From NCBI GenBank assembly GCA_964571815.1, contig CAZNDN010000016.1, positions 1 to 50,186 of the forward strand: a DNA stretch of 50,186 nt, given 5' to 3'. Source of the stretch: CAZNDN01 sp964571815. GTDB taxonomy: Bacteria; Fibrobacterota; Chitinivibrionia; Chitinivibrionales; WJKA01. The stretch's first letter is position 1. The number at the start of each line of letters is the position of its first letter. The notes beneath the pieces were generated by a model, which saw only the letters and a program-made list of their open reading frames with translations, searched no databases and was not told the origin of the DNA. Shown one piece after another: positions 17,552 through 25,865 of the stretch. Position numbers and translations under genes: made by a program.

Positions 17552-18525
17552 AGTGAAAACTCCTGATCGGTCCGCCGACCGTTGTTACCGTCGGATGTGC
17601 CGTGTCGCACCAGGAAGTCGCGGTACGCCCCGGTAATCCCCTGCTCCAGACCAATCCGGTGCTTCCATCCGAGCCCGTGGATCTTTGAGCAGTCAAGCAG
17701 TTTTCGCGGCGTCCCGTCGGGCTTGCTCGCGTCAAACACAAGATCCCCTTCGTACCCGACCACCCTGCGCACGGTCTCGGCCAGTTCTCCGATTGAAACT
17801 TCTTCGCCCGACCCGATATTCACAATCTCCGAAGAGTCGTAGTGCTCCATCAGGAACACGCACGCATCGGCCAGATCGTCGGCGTACAGAAATTCCCGCT
17901 TCGGCTTTCCCGTTCCCCACACTGTCACCGAGGGAGCACCCGTGATTTTCGCTTCGTGAAATCTCCTGATAAATGCCGGGAGCACGTGAGAGTTTTCGGG
18001 ATGGTAGTTGTCGTTGGGGCCGTAGAGATTGGTGGGCATCACGCTGATGAAATTCGTGCCGTACTGACGGTTGTAACTTTGACACATGACAATACCGGCA
18101 ATCTTGGCCAGTGCGTACGGAGCATTGGTAGGCTCCAGGGGACCGCTGAGCAGGGCCGATTCCGGCATCGGCTGAGGAGCCATCCTGGGGTAGATGCACG
18201 ATGAGCCCAGGAAGCAGAGCTTGGTCACGCCATGACTCCATGAGGAGTGTACGATATTGTTCTGGATCTGCATGTTGCTGTATGCAAACTCGGCGGGGTA
18301 CGTATTGTTCGCATGAATTCCGCCGACCCTGGCCGCCGCCAGGAAGACGAACGCGGGTCTTTCTTCGTCGAAAAACCAGTCCACGGCGCGCTGATCGGTC
18401 AGATCGAGCTCATCGCGGGTCCTCCCGACAATTCTCCCGAATCCCGCCCCGGTCAGTTTGCGCACCAGCGCCGAACCGACCAGTCCTCGATGTCCGGCAA
18501 CGTAGATTTTTGCATTCTTGTCCAT
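17536..18525 (-). CDS. fcl: GDP-L-fucose synthase
   Basis: NADPH-dependent 3,5-epimerase/4-reductase that turns GDP-4-keto-6-deoxy-mannose into GDP-L-fucose. It is an extended SDR with AGHRGLVGSAL (residues 10-20), LGSSCIYP (catalytic Ser), YALAKIAG (YxxxK) and the conserved NLYGPNDNYHPENSHVLPA. The 329-residue length is normal, with a short polar C-terminal extension. ATG 18525 is chosen for GGAGGT seven bases before it. The usual partner gmd is not in the window. With gmhA it points to a heptose- and fucose-bearing surface polysaccharide. Confidence 0.94.
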   Translation of the reverse strand: MDKNAKIYVAGHRGLVGSALVRKLTGAGFGRIVGRTRDELDLTDQRAVDWFFDEERPAFVFLAAARVGGIHANNTYPAEFAYSNMQIQNNIVHSSWSHGVTKLCFLGSSCIYPRMAPQPMPESALLSGPLEPTNAPYALAKIAGIVMCQSYNRQYGTNFISVMPTNLYGPNDNYHPENSHVLPAFIRRFHEAKITGAPSVTVWGTGKPKREFLYADDLADACVFLMEHYDSSEIVNIGSGEEVSIGELAETVRRVVGYEGDLVFDASKPDGTPRKLLDCSKIHGLGWKHRIGLEQGITGAYRDFLVRHGTSDGNNGRRTDQEFSLQPKS

Positions 18526-18629
18526 GAGCCCCACCTCCACTGCACAGGCTGCGAGAGCACTTCATCTCAGGTTCTGATTATACTACACTCGGTGGAGGGA
18601 TATCCACCCGTGCAGGCCTGAGAGGTCGA

Positions 18630-20317
18630 TCAGGAAGGGCGAGGCCGAAAGACTATCAGACTTTCGGCCCCGTAACCGTAGAGGATTCGCAGGACAACGA
18701 TACCCTCCGCGGTTCGGCTCAGTAGTGGACGGATATCAATCGTTCGGGCTCCGTGGCCTTCGACGGTGCGTATCATTCTGCCGTCGGGACGAAGAAGCAC
18801 GATACGGTTGACGGGACCTGGGGCAAGAAGCCGGCTGCCGGCAATCCTGGCGGGCGCCTGAAAGCGACGTGCGGCCGGAGAACCATCGACGCTCGCGCTC
18901 GCCCGGTACGATCGGTATGCATCACTTCCGTAGGGGTGAAGAAGCCACCGGTCGTCCTCGATCGATGTAAACGCGGGAGGCGTTTCGATCCACAGCCAGG
19001 GATTCATGAGATCGACCGTGGATTCGTACGAAGAATCGGTTGTTTGGACCATTTTCAGGTAGAGTGAATCTTTCAGGTTCATGCACAGGATTGATTCGCG
19101 CTTCCCCACCCGCTTGTAGGGAAGTCCTCCGCGGAGCCAGATGCGTTCCAACTGCAGAGAGGAAACGGCGTAGTACGGATGATTGGACCATTCGGGGAAA
19201 CCCCACTGTTTTCCGACAATCTCTCCCCTGCCGCTTATCTCGGAGCGAGGTACTATCGCCGGCTTCGCCGGGACATCGTACACACGACGCACTCGTTTGT
19301 CGATACCCGTAATGAAAATGCGGTCGTGAAAGCCCCAGGTTCCCAGGATCGGATGAGTACAACCGGCATCGGTAATGTTGCTTGACGAGAAATCGTANNN
19401 NNNNNNNNNNNNNNNNNNNNNNNNNNNNNNNNNNNNNNNNNNNNNNNNNNNNNNNNNNNNNNNNNNNNNNNNNNNNNNNNNNNNNNNNNNNNNNNNNCCA
19501 GGATCGGATGAGTACAACCGGCATCGGTAATGTTGCTTGACGAGAAATCGTAAAACATCATCATGTCGGGGAAAATCCGACTTGTAGAAATCGATGGATT
19601 GCAGGTCTGAATAGCGATCGTGGTATCCTCACCCGTGGCATCCTTCCTCACGGCAAGCTCATGAACCGAAACAGGAATTGCACCGCCACTCTCGCGGTCG
19701 AGAATAAACGCACTCATCCCGGATTCCGAATGAGCCAGATACCGCCCGTCCCACGACAGCCCGCCGTAGTACGAACCGCCTCCCCACAGCTCGTCGGTCG
19801 AGCCGGTGCTCAGCGAATGCTGCATGACCGCGCCGCACCCGTTGCACATCGGCTGGTCGCCGTTGTTGTTGCAGGTAGAGTAGATGATCGTCGGGCTCGG
19901 CGCATTTTGTTTGAATCGGGGTACGTACCCGCTGTCGGCAACCTTCATTGGTTCGGCGTCTCCGGAAAGCTCGCATACCCAGACCGTGCTCCTGGTATTG
20001 GTCGTCCCATCGCTGAGCACGCCCGTCACGAAGGTTACCATCGCACCGTCGGGCGAAATCACCGGCAGCGCGGCGCCCTCGGTATGGGCCATTTTCTCGA
20101 TCGACGGTACGGGGGCGGAGAAATCGACGAAATACAGAAACGTAACGAATTGAGGGCCCCGGCAGGCGAAAACGAGTTTTGCGTTTCGTGTGCCGCAGAA
20201 CGACTCGATGTCCGAGGATGAAACGGTGAGTCGTGCGCTGAGCGCGGCCGGGCACGCCCGCTGGAGGAACACCAGCATCAACAGCAACGCGCGATGCGGG
20301 CGTGGAAGTGCTCTCAT
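18630..20317 (-). CDS. secreted PD40/TolB-like propeller protein with C-terminal sorting tail (split by an N gap)
   Basis: The gene is interrupted by 100 Ns, but the sequence on both sides overlaps by 55 identical bases. Deleting the Ns and one repeat copy joins the two parts in frame into one protein of about 510 residues. It starts with a signal peptide (RALLLMLVFLQRACPAALSA) and continues with PD40-type blades (FVTGVLSDGT, GGLSWDGRYLAHSES). It ends in a beta-rich tail (RIVLLRPDGRMIRTVEG ... GIVVLRI) like type-IX sorting domains. Function is unknown; such propellers often bind glycan or protein partners. ATG 20317 is preferred over GTG 20377 because it begins the signal peptide. It is the first of four related propeller genes in the window. 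Confidence 0.75.
19343..19552. other. assembly gap with duplicated 55-bp flanks
   Basis: The Ns occupy 19398-19497. The 55 bases at 19343-19397 are repeated exactly at 19498-19552. This is what remains when two contigs that overlap by a k-mer are scaffolded with a fixed 100-N spacer; it is not a biological repeat. Collapsing it removes 155 bases and repairs the reading frame of the propeller gene. Confidence 0.95.
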
Positions 20318-20430
20318 GAAACACACGATCCGCTTTCCTTCCCTTTCGTCAGATTTGTATGCGTTGACCGACGGCACTCAAAGACGCCCTTGAACCGCGG
20401 ACGCGGTATGACCCCGAGTGGTCCGGGCAT

Positions 20431-22842
20431 TCAGTAGCGAATCACCGTGAACCGTCGCCGGCCGGCCGGTACCTCACGCGAGCCCACGATAACCTGGTAT
20501 ACGCCCCTGCCCAGCTCCGGCGGTATCCCGTACGACTTCGTCACCGCATCCTCGGCCGCGAGCAGCGCGCCGTCCATCCCGAACACCCGTACGCGAACCG
20601 GCTTGCGGTTGTCATAAATCTTCAACAGCGCTCCGCGACGCTCCATGCGCACGGCGTGCATTGAATGCGTTGGTCGCAGCAGCGCATTGTTCCGTCCCCC
20701 TATCGAGATCGGCGCATCGTTGATATCCGAAAGATCGTCGTTCGCGTACTGCATAATCTTGACATAGCAGCTCTCCGCCACAGTCGCAACCCGCGAGCCG
20801 TCGTCCAGGGAAATAGTGTCCGGAATGAACCAGCGGTACTCGAACTCGTCCGGGCCGATCGGGGTGAACATTGAATATGACCCTCCCTCGATATCCTCCC
20901 AGGAAAAACCCAGGTCCCACGAAAACATCAGGTACGGTTCGGTGATCACCGTCGAGTCGGAACGAAAGCGGATGGTCATGGTGTCGCCGACCGAATACCG
21001 CCGCGGAGCGTTATGGGAAATCATCGCGACCGGAGCGGTCTCACCGTTGAAAAGCCAGTCAACCGGGACAACGTGCTTCCGCAGAGCCGGCGTCTGGAGG
21101 TAGAGGAGAAGCTCGTCGGAATGCCCGTTCTTGAAATACTCGATCGTCATTGGGTGGTATCCGGCGGCCAGGGAGATTGTGCCGCTGTCGATGGCCGGCC
21201 TGAAATGCTGCTTGTCCTTGTTGATAACTTCCGTATCGCCGATCGAGAATATGGAACCATCGTCGGTGGTGATATGGAACGTGTACACATCGGTTTCGGG
21301 CACCCTGATATACCCGGTGAACCGAACGGCAAAAGAATCGGAAGGCGTGGGGAATGAGAGACCAATGCCCATGGATGTTCCGGTTTGGTGAGGCGTGCCG
21401 AGGGTATTGAAATCGGGGAGGGCCGAGAGAGCCTGGTTTTCCCACAGTTCGTAGCGGAGGCCGGGCGATGGGTTCTCCGGGGCGGAGACGGGCTGCCCGA
21501 AAACGCCGTTGGCGCAGACAATGGTGTACGGCACGACATTGGCCGCTTCGGCCACCCGCACCGTGCACTGCGCCGCATGGATTGTCACGTCGTTGGGAAG
21601 CCGGGCCGGATCGACCGAATTCACGATTGTCTGATTGTTTCCTTCACCGGCAACCGTGACATTCAACCAGGAAGGAGCACCATGCACCTCCACTCCGCCG
21701 ATTGATTGGGCCGGTATGTTGTTGACGACCGCGATGTCAACCGATTGAGGCCGGGCGCCGGCGTTGTCTACGATGAAGGTGCCGCCGGGGGGATTCACGC
21801 CGATGGTCTGCTTCTCGTCGGCGATAATCGTGTACGGGTCTCCTTCCCAGAAATCGCCGGTGTAGTCGTTTTGTTCGCCCGAGGCCCGGTCCGCGCGCGT
21901 CACATCAACCCTCTGCTTTGTTATCGGGTTTATCAGGCACAGTGACGATCCGCCCTTGCTGGTCAACGATCCCACATACCAGTTGGAATTGCACGACCAG
22001 TTTTCCACAATCAGGTGAGCACCGACCGTCAGATCGCACTCGCCGGGATAAATGCACCAGTTGTCGGTTTCGGTCCAGAAGAAGGTCAGTTCCTTCTTGC
22101 ATTTGCCCCAGCGTTTCAGATCGGCGCCATGGTGCCCCACCCAGCCGTCCATAACCCATTCGCCGTCGGGCGAAAGGCCGATACCGCAACTGTGATGCCC
22201 CCCTTCGCACGAGTCGACCCAGAAACCGTTCGACTTGTTGATCGTCCCGTTCTCGTCGATATCGGTGAAATCGATGCACCATGCGCCGCCGGCTCGCACG
22301 AGAGCCCGGGTGCCGTCACGAGAGAGATGAAGCTGGTTGACACCGGAGTTGAATCCGGCGTATTTCCTGTTCTCCCCGGTCTCGGCGTTGACCATCCGGA
22401 ACTCCTGACCCACGATATAGTAAATCCAGGGTCCGTCGGGCCAGTCCAGGGTCCTTCTGTTGAACTCAACGTCCGATACGAGTACTCTGGAATTCTCTCC
22501 GTTGATATCCATTACGCAGACCGTGTGGTCGTTGCGGTGATAGGCAATGTGCTTGCCGTCCGGATGAAGCACCGGGACTCGGCACCGACCGGTGTTTTCA
22601 AGCGTAACCCTGGAGACAACCCTGTCGTCGACAATGGTATACCTGACAATATCCCCGCATTCATAGCTGGAAGACCAGTCTCTGGTGGGAGGATGTTCGA
22701 AATGGTTGCTGATCGCAATGCCGTCCAGCCCCCAACCCGCATTCGTGACAAGGAGCGTGGCCAGGATTACGGCCGGACTCCAGTGTGTGCCCTTCCTCAA
22801 GATCCCGTCAATCAAAAGTCCCTCCCGTTTGGCGTGTATCAT
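20431..22842 (-). CDS. secreted PD40 propeller protein with PA14 domain and C-terminal sorting tail
   Basis: Large secreted protein of 803 residues. An N-terminal hydrophobic signal (VILATLLVTNAGWG) is followed by PD40-type blades (YHRNDHTVCVMDINGENSRV; LSPDGEWVMDGWVGHHGADL). A PA14 carbohydrate-binding module spans about residues 475-610 (FTGYIRVPETDVYTFHITTDDG), then comes an Ig-like segment, and last a beta tail (VRVRVFGMDGALL ... GRGVYQVIVG) of the sorting type. PA14 modules commonly bind glycans, so the protein may capture polysaccharide at the surface. ATG 22842 has only a weak ribosome site. It has the same orientation as the propeller gene downstream, with 113 bases between them, so the two may be co-transcribed. 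Confidence 0.82.
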   Translation of the reverse strand: MIHAKREGLLIDGILRKGTHWSPAVILATLLVTNAGWGLDGIAISNHFEHPPTRDWSSSYECGDIVRYTIVDDRVVSRVTLENTGRCRVPVLHPDGKHIAYHRNDHTVCVMDINGENSRVLVSDVEFNRRTLDWPDGPWIYYIVGQEFRMVNAETGENRKYAGFNSGVNQLHLSRDGTRALVRAGGAWCIDFTDIDENGTINKSNGFWVDSCEGGHHSCGIGLSPDGEWVMDGWVGHHGADLKRWGKCKKELTFFWTETDNWCIYPGECDLTVGAHLIVENWSCNSNWYVGSLTSKGGSSLCLINPITKQRVDVTRADRASGEQNDYTGDFWEGDPYTIIADEKQTIGVNPPGGTFIVDNAGARPQSVDIAVVNNIPAQSIGGVEVHGAPSWLNVTVAGEGNNQTIVNSVDPARLPNDVTIHAAQCTVRVAEAANVVPYTIVCANGVFGQPVSAPENPSPGLRYELWENQALSALPDFNTLGTPHQTGTSMGIGLSFPTPSDSFAVRFTGYIRVPETDVYTFHITTDDGSIFSIGDTEVINKDKQHFRPAIDSGTISLAAGYHPMTIEYFKNGHSDELLLYLQTPALRKHVVPVDWLFNGETAPVAMISHNAPRRYSVGDTMTIRFRSDSTVITEPYLMFSWDLGFSWEDIEGGSYSMFTPIGPDEFEYRWFIPDTISLDDGSRVATVAESCYVKIMQYANDDLSDINDAPISIGGRNNALLRPTHSMHAVRMERRGALLKIYDNRKPVRVRVFGMDGALLAAEDAVTKSYGIPPELGRGVYQVIVGSREVPAGRRRFTVIRY

Positions 22843-23256
22843 CGGCTGTGCTCGCTCCGGACGCTGGTTTGGCGCCCGGCATCGTTCGGAGCGACAACTC
22901 AGAGGATAGATGTATGATTTATAATATAACGAAAAACTGGATTGTGAGGCACATTTTTTCTTTGCCCCGCTACACCGTGTTGGTACATCTCTTCACGCGC
23001 CGGGAGCCGGCCCGCGGGATTTGATCGCGACATTGGAGCGCCGTGCGGTCAATGTATGTCGTTGATCTGTAATCAGTTATGCTCGTAAGGCGCGCCCGTC
23101 TGGAGATGCGGCGGCAATCCGTGCGGTCGGGGGAGCAAGGCGGGGAGGCGCCGGTAACGGCGCCACCCACACAGGGCCGTTTCCCTGGAGGGACCGGGGA
23201 GGGTTTTTCACACGGATGGCGTTGATTGTTTCCGCCGGGACCGACTGGAGGAGCGA
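22843..23256. other. 414-base intergenic region, AT-rich promoter zone
   Basis: The stretch 22905-22965 is strikingly AT-rich (TTATAATATAACG) and probably holds the promoter of the minus-strand PA14-propeller gene; on that strand it offers TATATT/TATAAA-like -10 boxes. The remaining 290 bases are GC-rich, with no ORF that looks coding. Confidence 0.35.
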
Positions 23257-23457
23257 ATGAGCAGGGTCGAGAAAATCGAGAAAGCGATTGAAGCCCTTCC
23301 GGAAGAGGAGTTCGAGGAACTCCGCAAATGGTTCAGGGAAAGCCAAGGGGAAAAATGGGACAAGGAGATTGAGACGGATTCCCGTGAAAGAAACCCGCGG
23401 TTCCTTGTGAGGGAAGCTGAGGATGCTCGGAGATACAGGGAGACAGAGGATCTCTAA
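23257..23457 (+). CDS. small antitoxin-like protein, partner not seen
   Basis: 66-residue, highly charged helical protein (SRVEKIEKAIEALPEEEFEE, then LRKWFRE). It resembles the small antitoxins usually encoded just before a RelE/ParE toxin: an N-terminal LPEEEFEELRKWF helix and an acidic C-terminal tail ending in ETEDL. The ATG has GAGGAG upstream. No toxin gene follows: only 45 bases separate it from the convergent YgiT-type antitoxin gene. It is therefore either an orphan remnant of a toxin-antitoxin pair or an unrelated regulator. Family name not certain. Confidence 0.55.
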   Translation: MSRVEKIEKAIEALPEEEFEELRKWFRESQGEKWDKEIETDSRERNPRFLVREAEDARRYRETEDL

Positions 23458-23502
23458 ATACAATAAATGCAACCCCGTCCCGGCTTGCGGCTTGCGGCGG
23501 CT

Positions 23503-23727
23503 TCATGCCGCATAGCGAAGTACCTCCAGCTCGCTTCCCTTGCCGACCGCGTCTTCGGCCATGCGCATAACCCACTCGGCTTCTTTGTCGGCCAGATAGT
23601 ACTCTCCACAGGTATCACAAATCTCGGCTGGGACGTCTTTGATGACGACAACCGCCTGATCCCGCTGCAAAACGACATTGGCGTGGCCGGGAGCGGTATC
23701 TCCTGTCCTGCAAATAGCACATTTCAT
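23503..23727 (-). CDS. YgiT/MqsA-type zinc-finger antitoxin
   Basis: 74-residue protein with two CxxC pairs (MKCAICRTGDT and ICDTCGEYYL) forming the zinc finger of the YgiT/MqsA N-terminal domain, followed by a short helix. There is no MqsA-type C-terminal HTH, so it is the short form usually paired with DUF4258 toxins. Its ATG overlaps the toxin stop (ATGA). It would bind and neutralise the toxin encoded just upstream and may repress the shared promoter. Confidence 0.85.
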   Translation of the reverse strand: MKCAICRTGDTAPGHANVVLQRDQAVVVIKDVPAEICDTCGEYYLADKEAEWVMRMAEDAVGKGSELEVLRYAA

Positions 23728-24014
23728 TTCCGCCCTCGCTTCCTTCTTAAGTCTTCGGTCCAGGATCGCCGGTCAGGTTCATAAACTGTTACTACGATTG
23801 CTGCACTGTTTCTCGTATCGTATCCCACCACCGCATGAAGAGCCCTTTCTTTCGGGCGATGCAAGAGTAAAGCGGATGGATAAGGGTGATCCTCCGGATA
23901 GGACTCTATCACTTCCCCTTTTTCGACCGTCTCGATCACTTCTTCTCGGGATATGTCTCGCTCGAACATGCGCTGCAATGCATGCCTGGAGTACTTGAGA
24001 ATTCGGTGCGACAC
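23724..24014 (-). CDS. DUF4258 domain toxin
   Basis: 96-residue protein with the DUF4258 pattern: YSRHALQRMFERDISREEV, then EKGEVIESYPEDHPYPS, then HAVVGYDTRNSAAIVVTVYEP. The fold is RelE/MqsR-like, so an mRNA-cleaving toxin is likely. The GTG at 24014 is chosen because AGGAAGAGG lies six bases before it; an in-frame GTG at 24038 has no such site. It forms a toxin-first operon with the zinc-finger antitoxin gene. The pair sits at the boundary between the PA14-propeller gene and the regulator of the glycan region. Confidence 0.8.
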   Translation of the reverse strand: MSHRILKYSRHALQRMFERDISREEVIETVEKGEVIESYPEDHPYPSALLLHRPKERALHAVVGYDTRNSAAIVVTVYEPDRRSWTEDLRRKRGRK

Positions 24015-24138
24015 GACACGCCTCTTCCTGATGGACACAAGGAAGGCTCACAATCATACCGGAATGAAAATACTGTAATCTCTGTCGGTGCGGCAAATGG
24101 AGAACTCCGATACGAACAGGGACGAGTCTTCGACTCAT

Positions 24139-25680
24139 TCACCGCTCTTTCCCATACGGTACCTGGCCGATTGAGCCGCGATCGATGAACCGGCAGCGGC
24201 CGGGAAGGTTGCCTTTTCTGTCGGAGGGAGTCGGCACCATGGCAAGGAATACCTGAGCCGCGTGGTAGCCCAGGTCGGCCATGCCGAAATCGAGCGTGGA
24301 CAGCGATGTACCTCGTGAGAAAAGGGAGTTGTCGAAAGAAACCAGCGACAGGTCACGGGGCACGTCGACCCCGGCGGCGCGAAACCAGAAGAGGTACTGA
24401 AGAGCGAGGTGGTCGTTGGGGGCGACGATCGCGGTAGCGTTGCGATTTCGAAGCAGCTCGGAAAACGAAGCGGAGCGGCCCCACAGGTCGAGATGTTTCA
24501 TTGGCTTGCGCGGGGTCTTCCGCGGTAAACCACCGCGCTCCCGCGCCTGATGGTGAAGCCGCTCCAGGAACTCGTGCTCGCTGGGCAGAACACCCATGCT
24601 CCAGAACGGCTCACGCTGGGGTCGAGCAAGCAACTCCATTGACGGGAAATCACGTTTGATAATCGCTTTCAGGGCTTCCTCTCTTTGCGCTATCCACAGG
24701 TGCTGAGCCGGTCGTTGCTCCTGATACATCGGGAACCCGAGTTTGCGGTGGCCGTGGGAATGCAGTGCTTCCAGCACAGTCCTGCACGCCTCCCGTTCAT
24801 CGAGATGAAGACGGTAATAGTTTTGGGCTCCGCCGAACATGTCCCGGTTCATCGACACCCCCTCGTCGGTGTAGTCGAGGAACACGAAAGGTTTGCCGTA
24901 CCGAAGTATCCGTTTCGTCCACAGCAGGAGCGACTCTTCGAACGAAGCGCGATAGTAGGGGCGGCATATCGAAAGCACACCCAGAAACCTGTTTCCCAGC
25001 TTCTTGATAACCTTCTCAATCGAGGTCAGGTAGTTGAAATTCAGATAGTCATTCCTGAGGCGCTCCGCAAACACCAGGCGCGTGGTGAGGGAATAGCGCT
25101 GGATTTCGTTGAAAAAGGTAGTCATGAACGGCATGGTATGGAAGGATGATGCGAACTGGTACCATTCCTTGTCGTGTGCCGCCAGAATGAGGATGACCGG
25201 ATTGGCCGCGGCGGCATGCTTCCTTCGGGTCCCGACGTATGACGGTTTCACGGCCCCCGCGTACCGGAATTTCCCCCTCTTGTGAATGAGGCCGTCCCTT
25301 TCGAGCCGTTCGAACACCTGTTGAATCGTTGCGGGGGATACGTTGTGGCTCAGCCTGAAATATTCGCGCTTGGGAAGGCGGCGGCCGGCCCGGTACGTGC
25401 CGTCGCGTACATCCCTGCTGATCGTGTCGTAGAGCCGCTGTTCAGCTTCCGGAGGCAGGGGAGAGAGTCCGTGGCTCCGCGCGAACGCATCGGTCACGCG
25501 CATACGTTTGCCGCGCTCACCGGCAATAACGCCCTGCTCCGCCAGCACCCGGCATGCATGATGTACGGTCACGTAGGAGGTGTTGAACCGAGCGGCCAAC
25601 TCGTGCAGACCGGGCAGGACAGTGTAACGGCCCTCTTTGATTTGGTCAAGAAGCTCCCGGGCTATGTCGAGATGTTTCAC
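24139..25680 (-). CDS. GntR/LacI hybrid transcription regulator with two winged-helix domains
   Basis: 513-residue regulator. Residues about 1-65 form a GntR winged helix (ARELLDQIKEGRYTVLPGLH ... HHACRVLAEQGVI). Residues about 75-140 form a second one (AEQRLYDTISRDVRDGTY ... TIQQVFERLERDGLI). The rest resembles the periplasmic-binding-protein sensor of LacI/AraR regulators, with the closing signature AIVAPNDHLALQYLFWFRAAG, then LSLVSFDNSLFS. It should bind a sugar and control the divergent GH1 gene and possibly the whole region. The start is uncertain: the GTG at 25680 begins the conserved domain but has GGAG too close; a TTG at 25728 is possible. Confidence 0.8.
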   Translation of the reverse strand: MKHLDIARELLDQIKEGRYTVLPGLHELAARFNTSYVTVHHACRVLAEQGVIAGERGKRMRVTDAFARSHGLSPLPPEAEQRLYDTISRDVRDGTYRAGRRLPKREYFRLSHNVSPATIQQVFERLERDGLIHKRGKFRYAGAVKPSYVGTRRKHAAAANPVILILAAHDKEWYQFASSFHTMPFMTTFFNEIQRYSLTTRLVFAERLRNDYLNFNYLTSIEKVIKKLGNRFLGVLSICRPYYRASFEESLLLWTKRILRYGKPFVFLDYTDEGVSMNRDMFGGAQNYYRLHLDEREACRTVLEALHSHGHRKLGFPMYQEQRPAQHLWIAQREEALKAIIKRDFPSMELLARPQREPFWSMGVLPSEHEFLERLHHQARERGGLPRKTPRKPMKHLDLWGRSASFSELLRNRNATAIVAPNDHLALQYLFWFRAAGVDVPRDLSLVSFDNSLFSRGTSLSTLDFGMADLGYHAAQVFLAMVPTPSDRKGNLPGRCRFIDRGSIGQVPYGKER

Positions 25681-25719
25681 GGCTCCGTGTCCGGACAGGG
25701 AATCGACAAGTAAATATGC

Positions 25720-25733
25720 TGGTACCAAAATAC
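25720..25733 (+). promoter_or_regulatory. candidate operator, TACCANAATA element
   Basis: TGGTACCAAAATAC lies between the GntR/LacI-hybrid gene (40 bases from its start) and the divergent GH1 gene. It contains the palindrome TGGTACCA and the ten-base TACCAAAATA shared with the sites at 30381 and 35548. Likely autoregulation plus GH1 control; inferred only. Confidence 0.4.
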
Positions 25734-25865
25734 AACGTGTTCGCTTCGCGCCGGTGGGACTGGGGTACTTTCAAGGGGTATCACGGTTACCGGGACTCGG
25801 TCCTTCAGGTGAGTGCGTGAAGCGCGGGGACACGACAATTGACACACAACGACGGGAGCGCCGCC

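Noticed and set aside
19343..19552. 55-bp direct repeats as a possible mobile-element target duplication or attachment site
   Set aside because: They flank exactly 100 Ns and recur at the same length at the other gap, so they are assembly overlaps.
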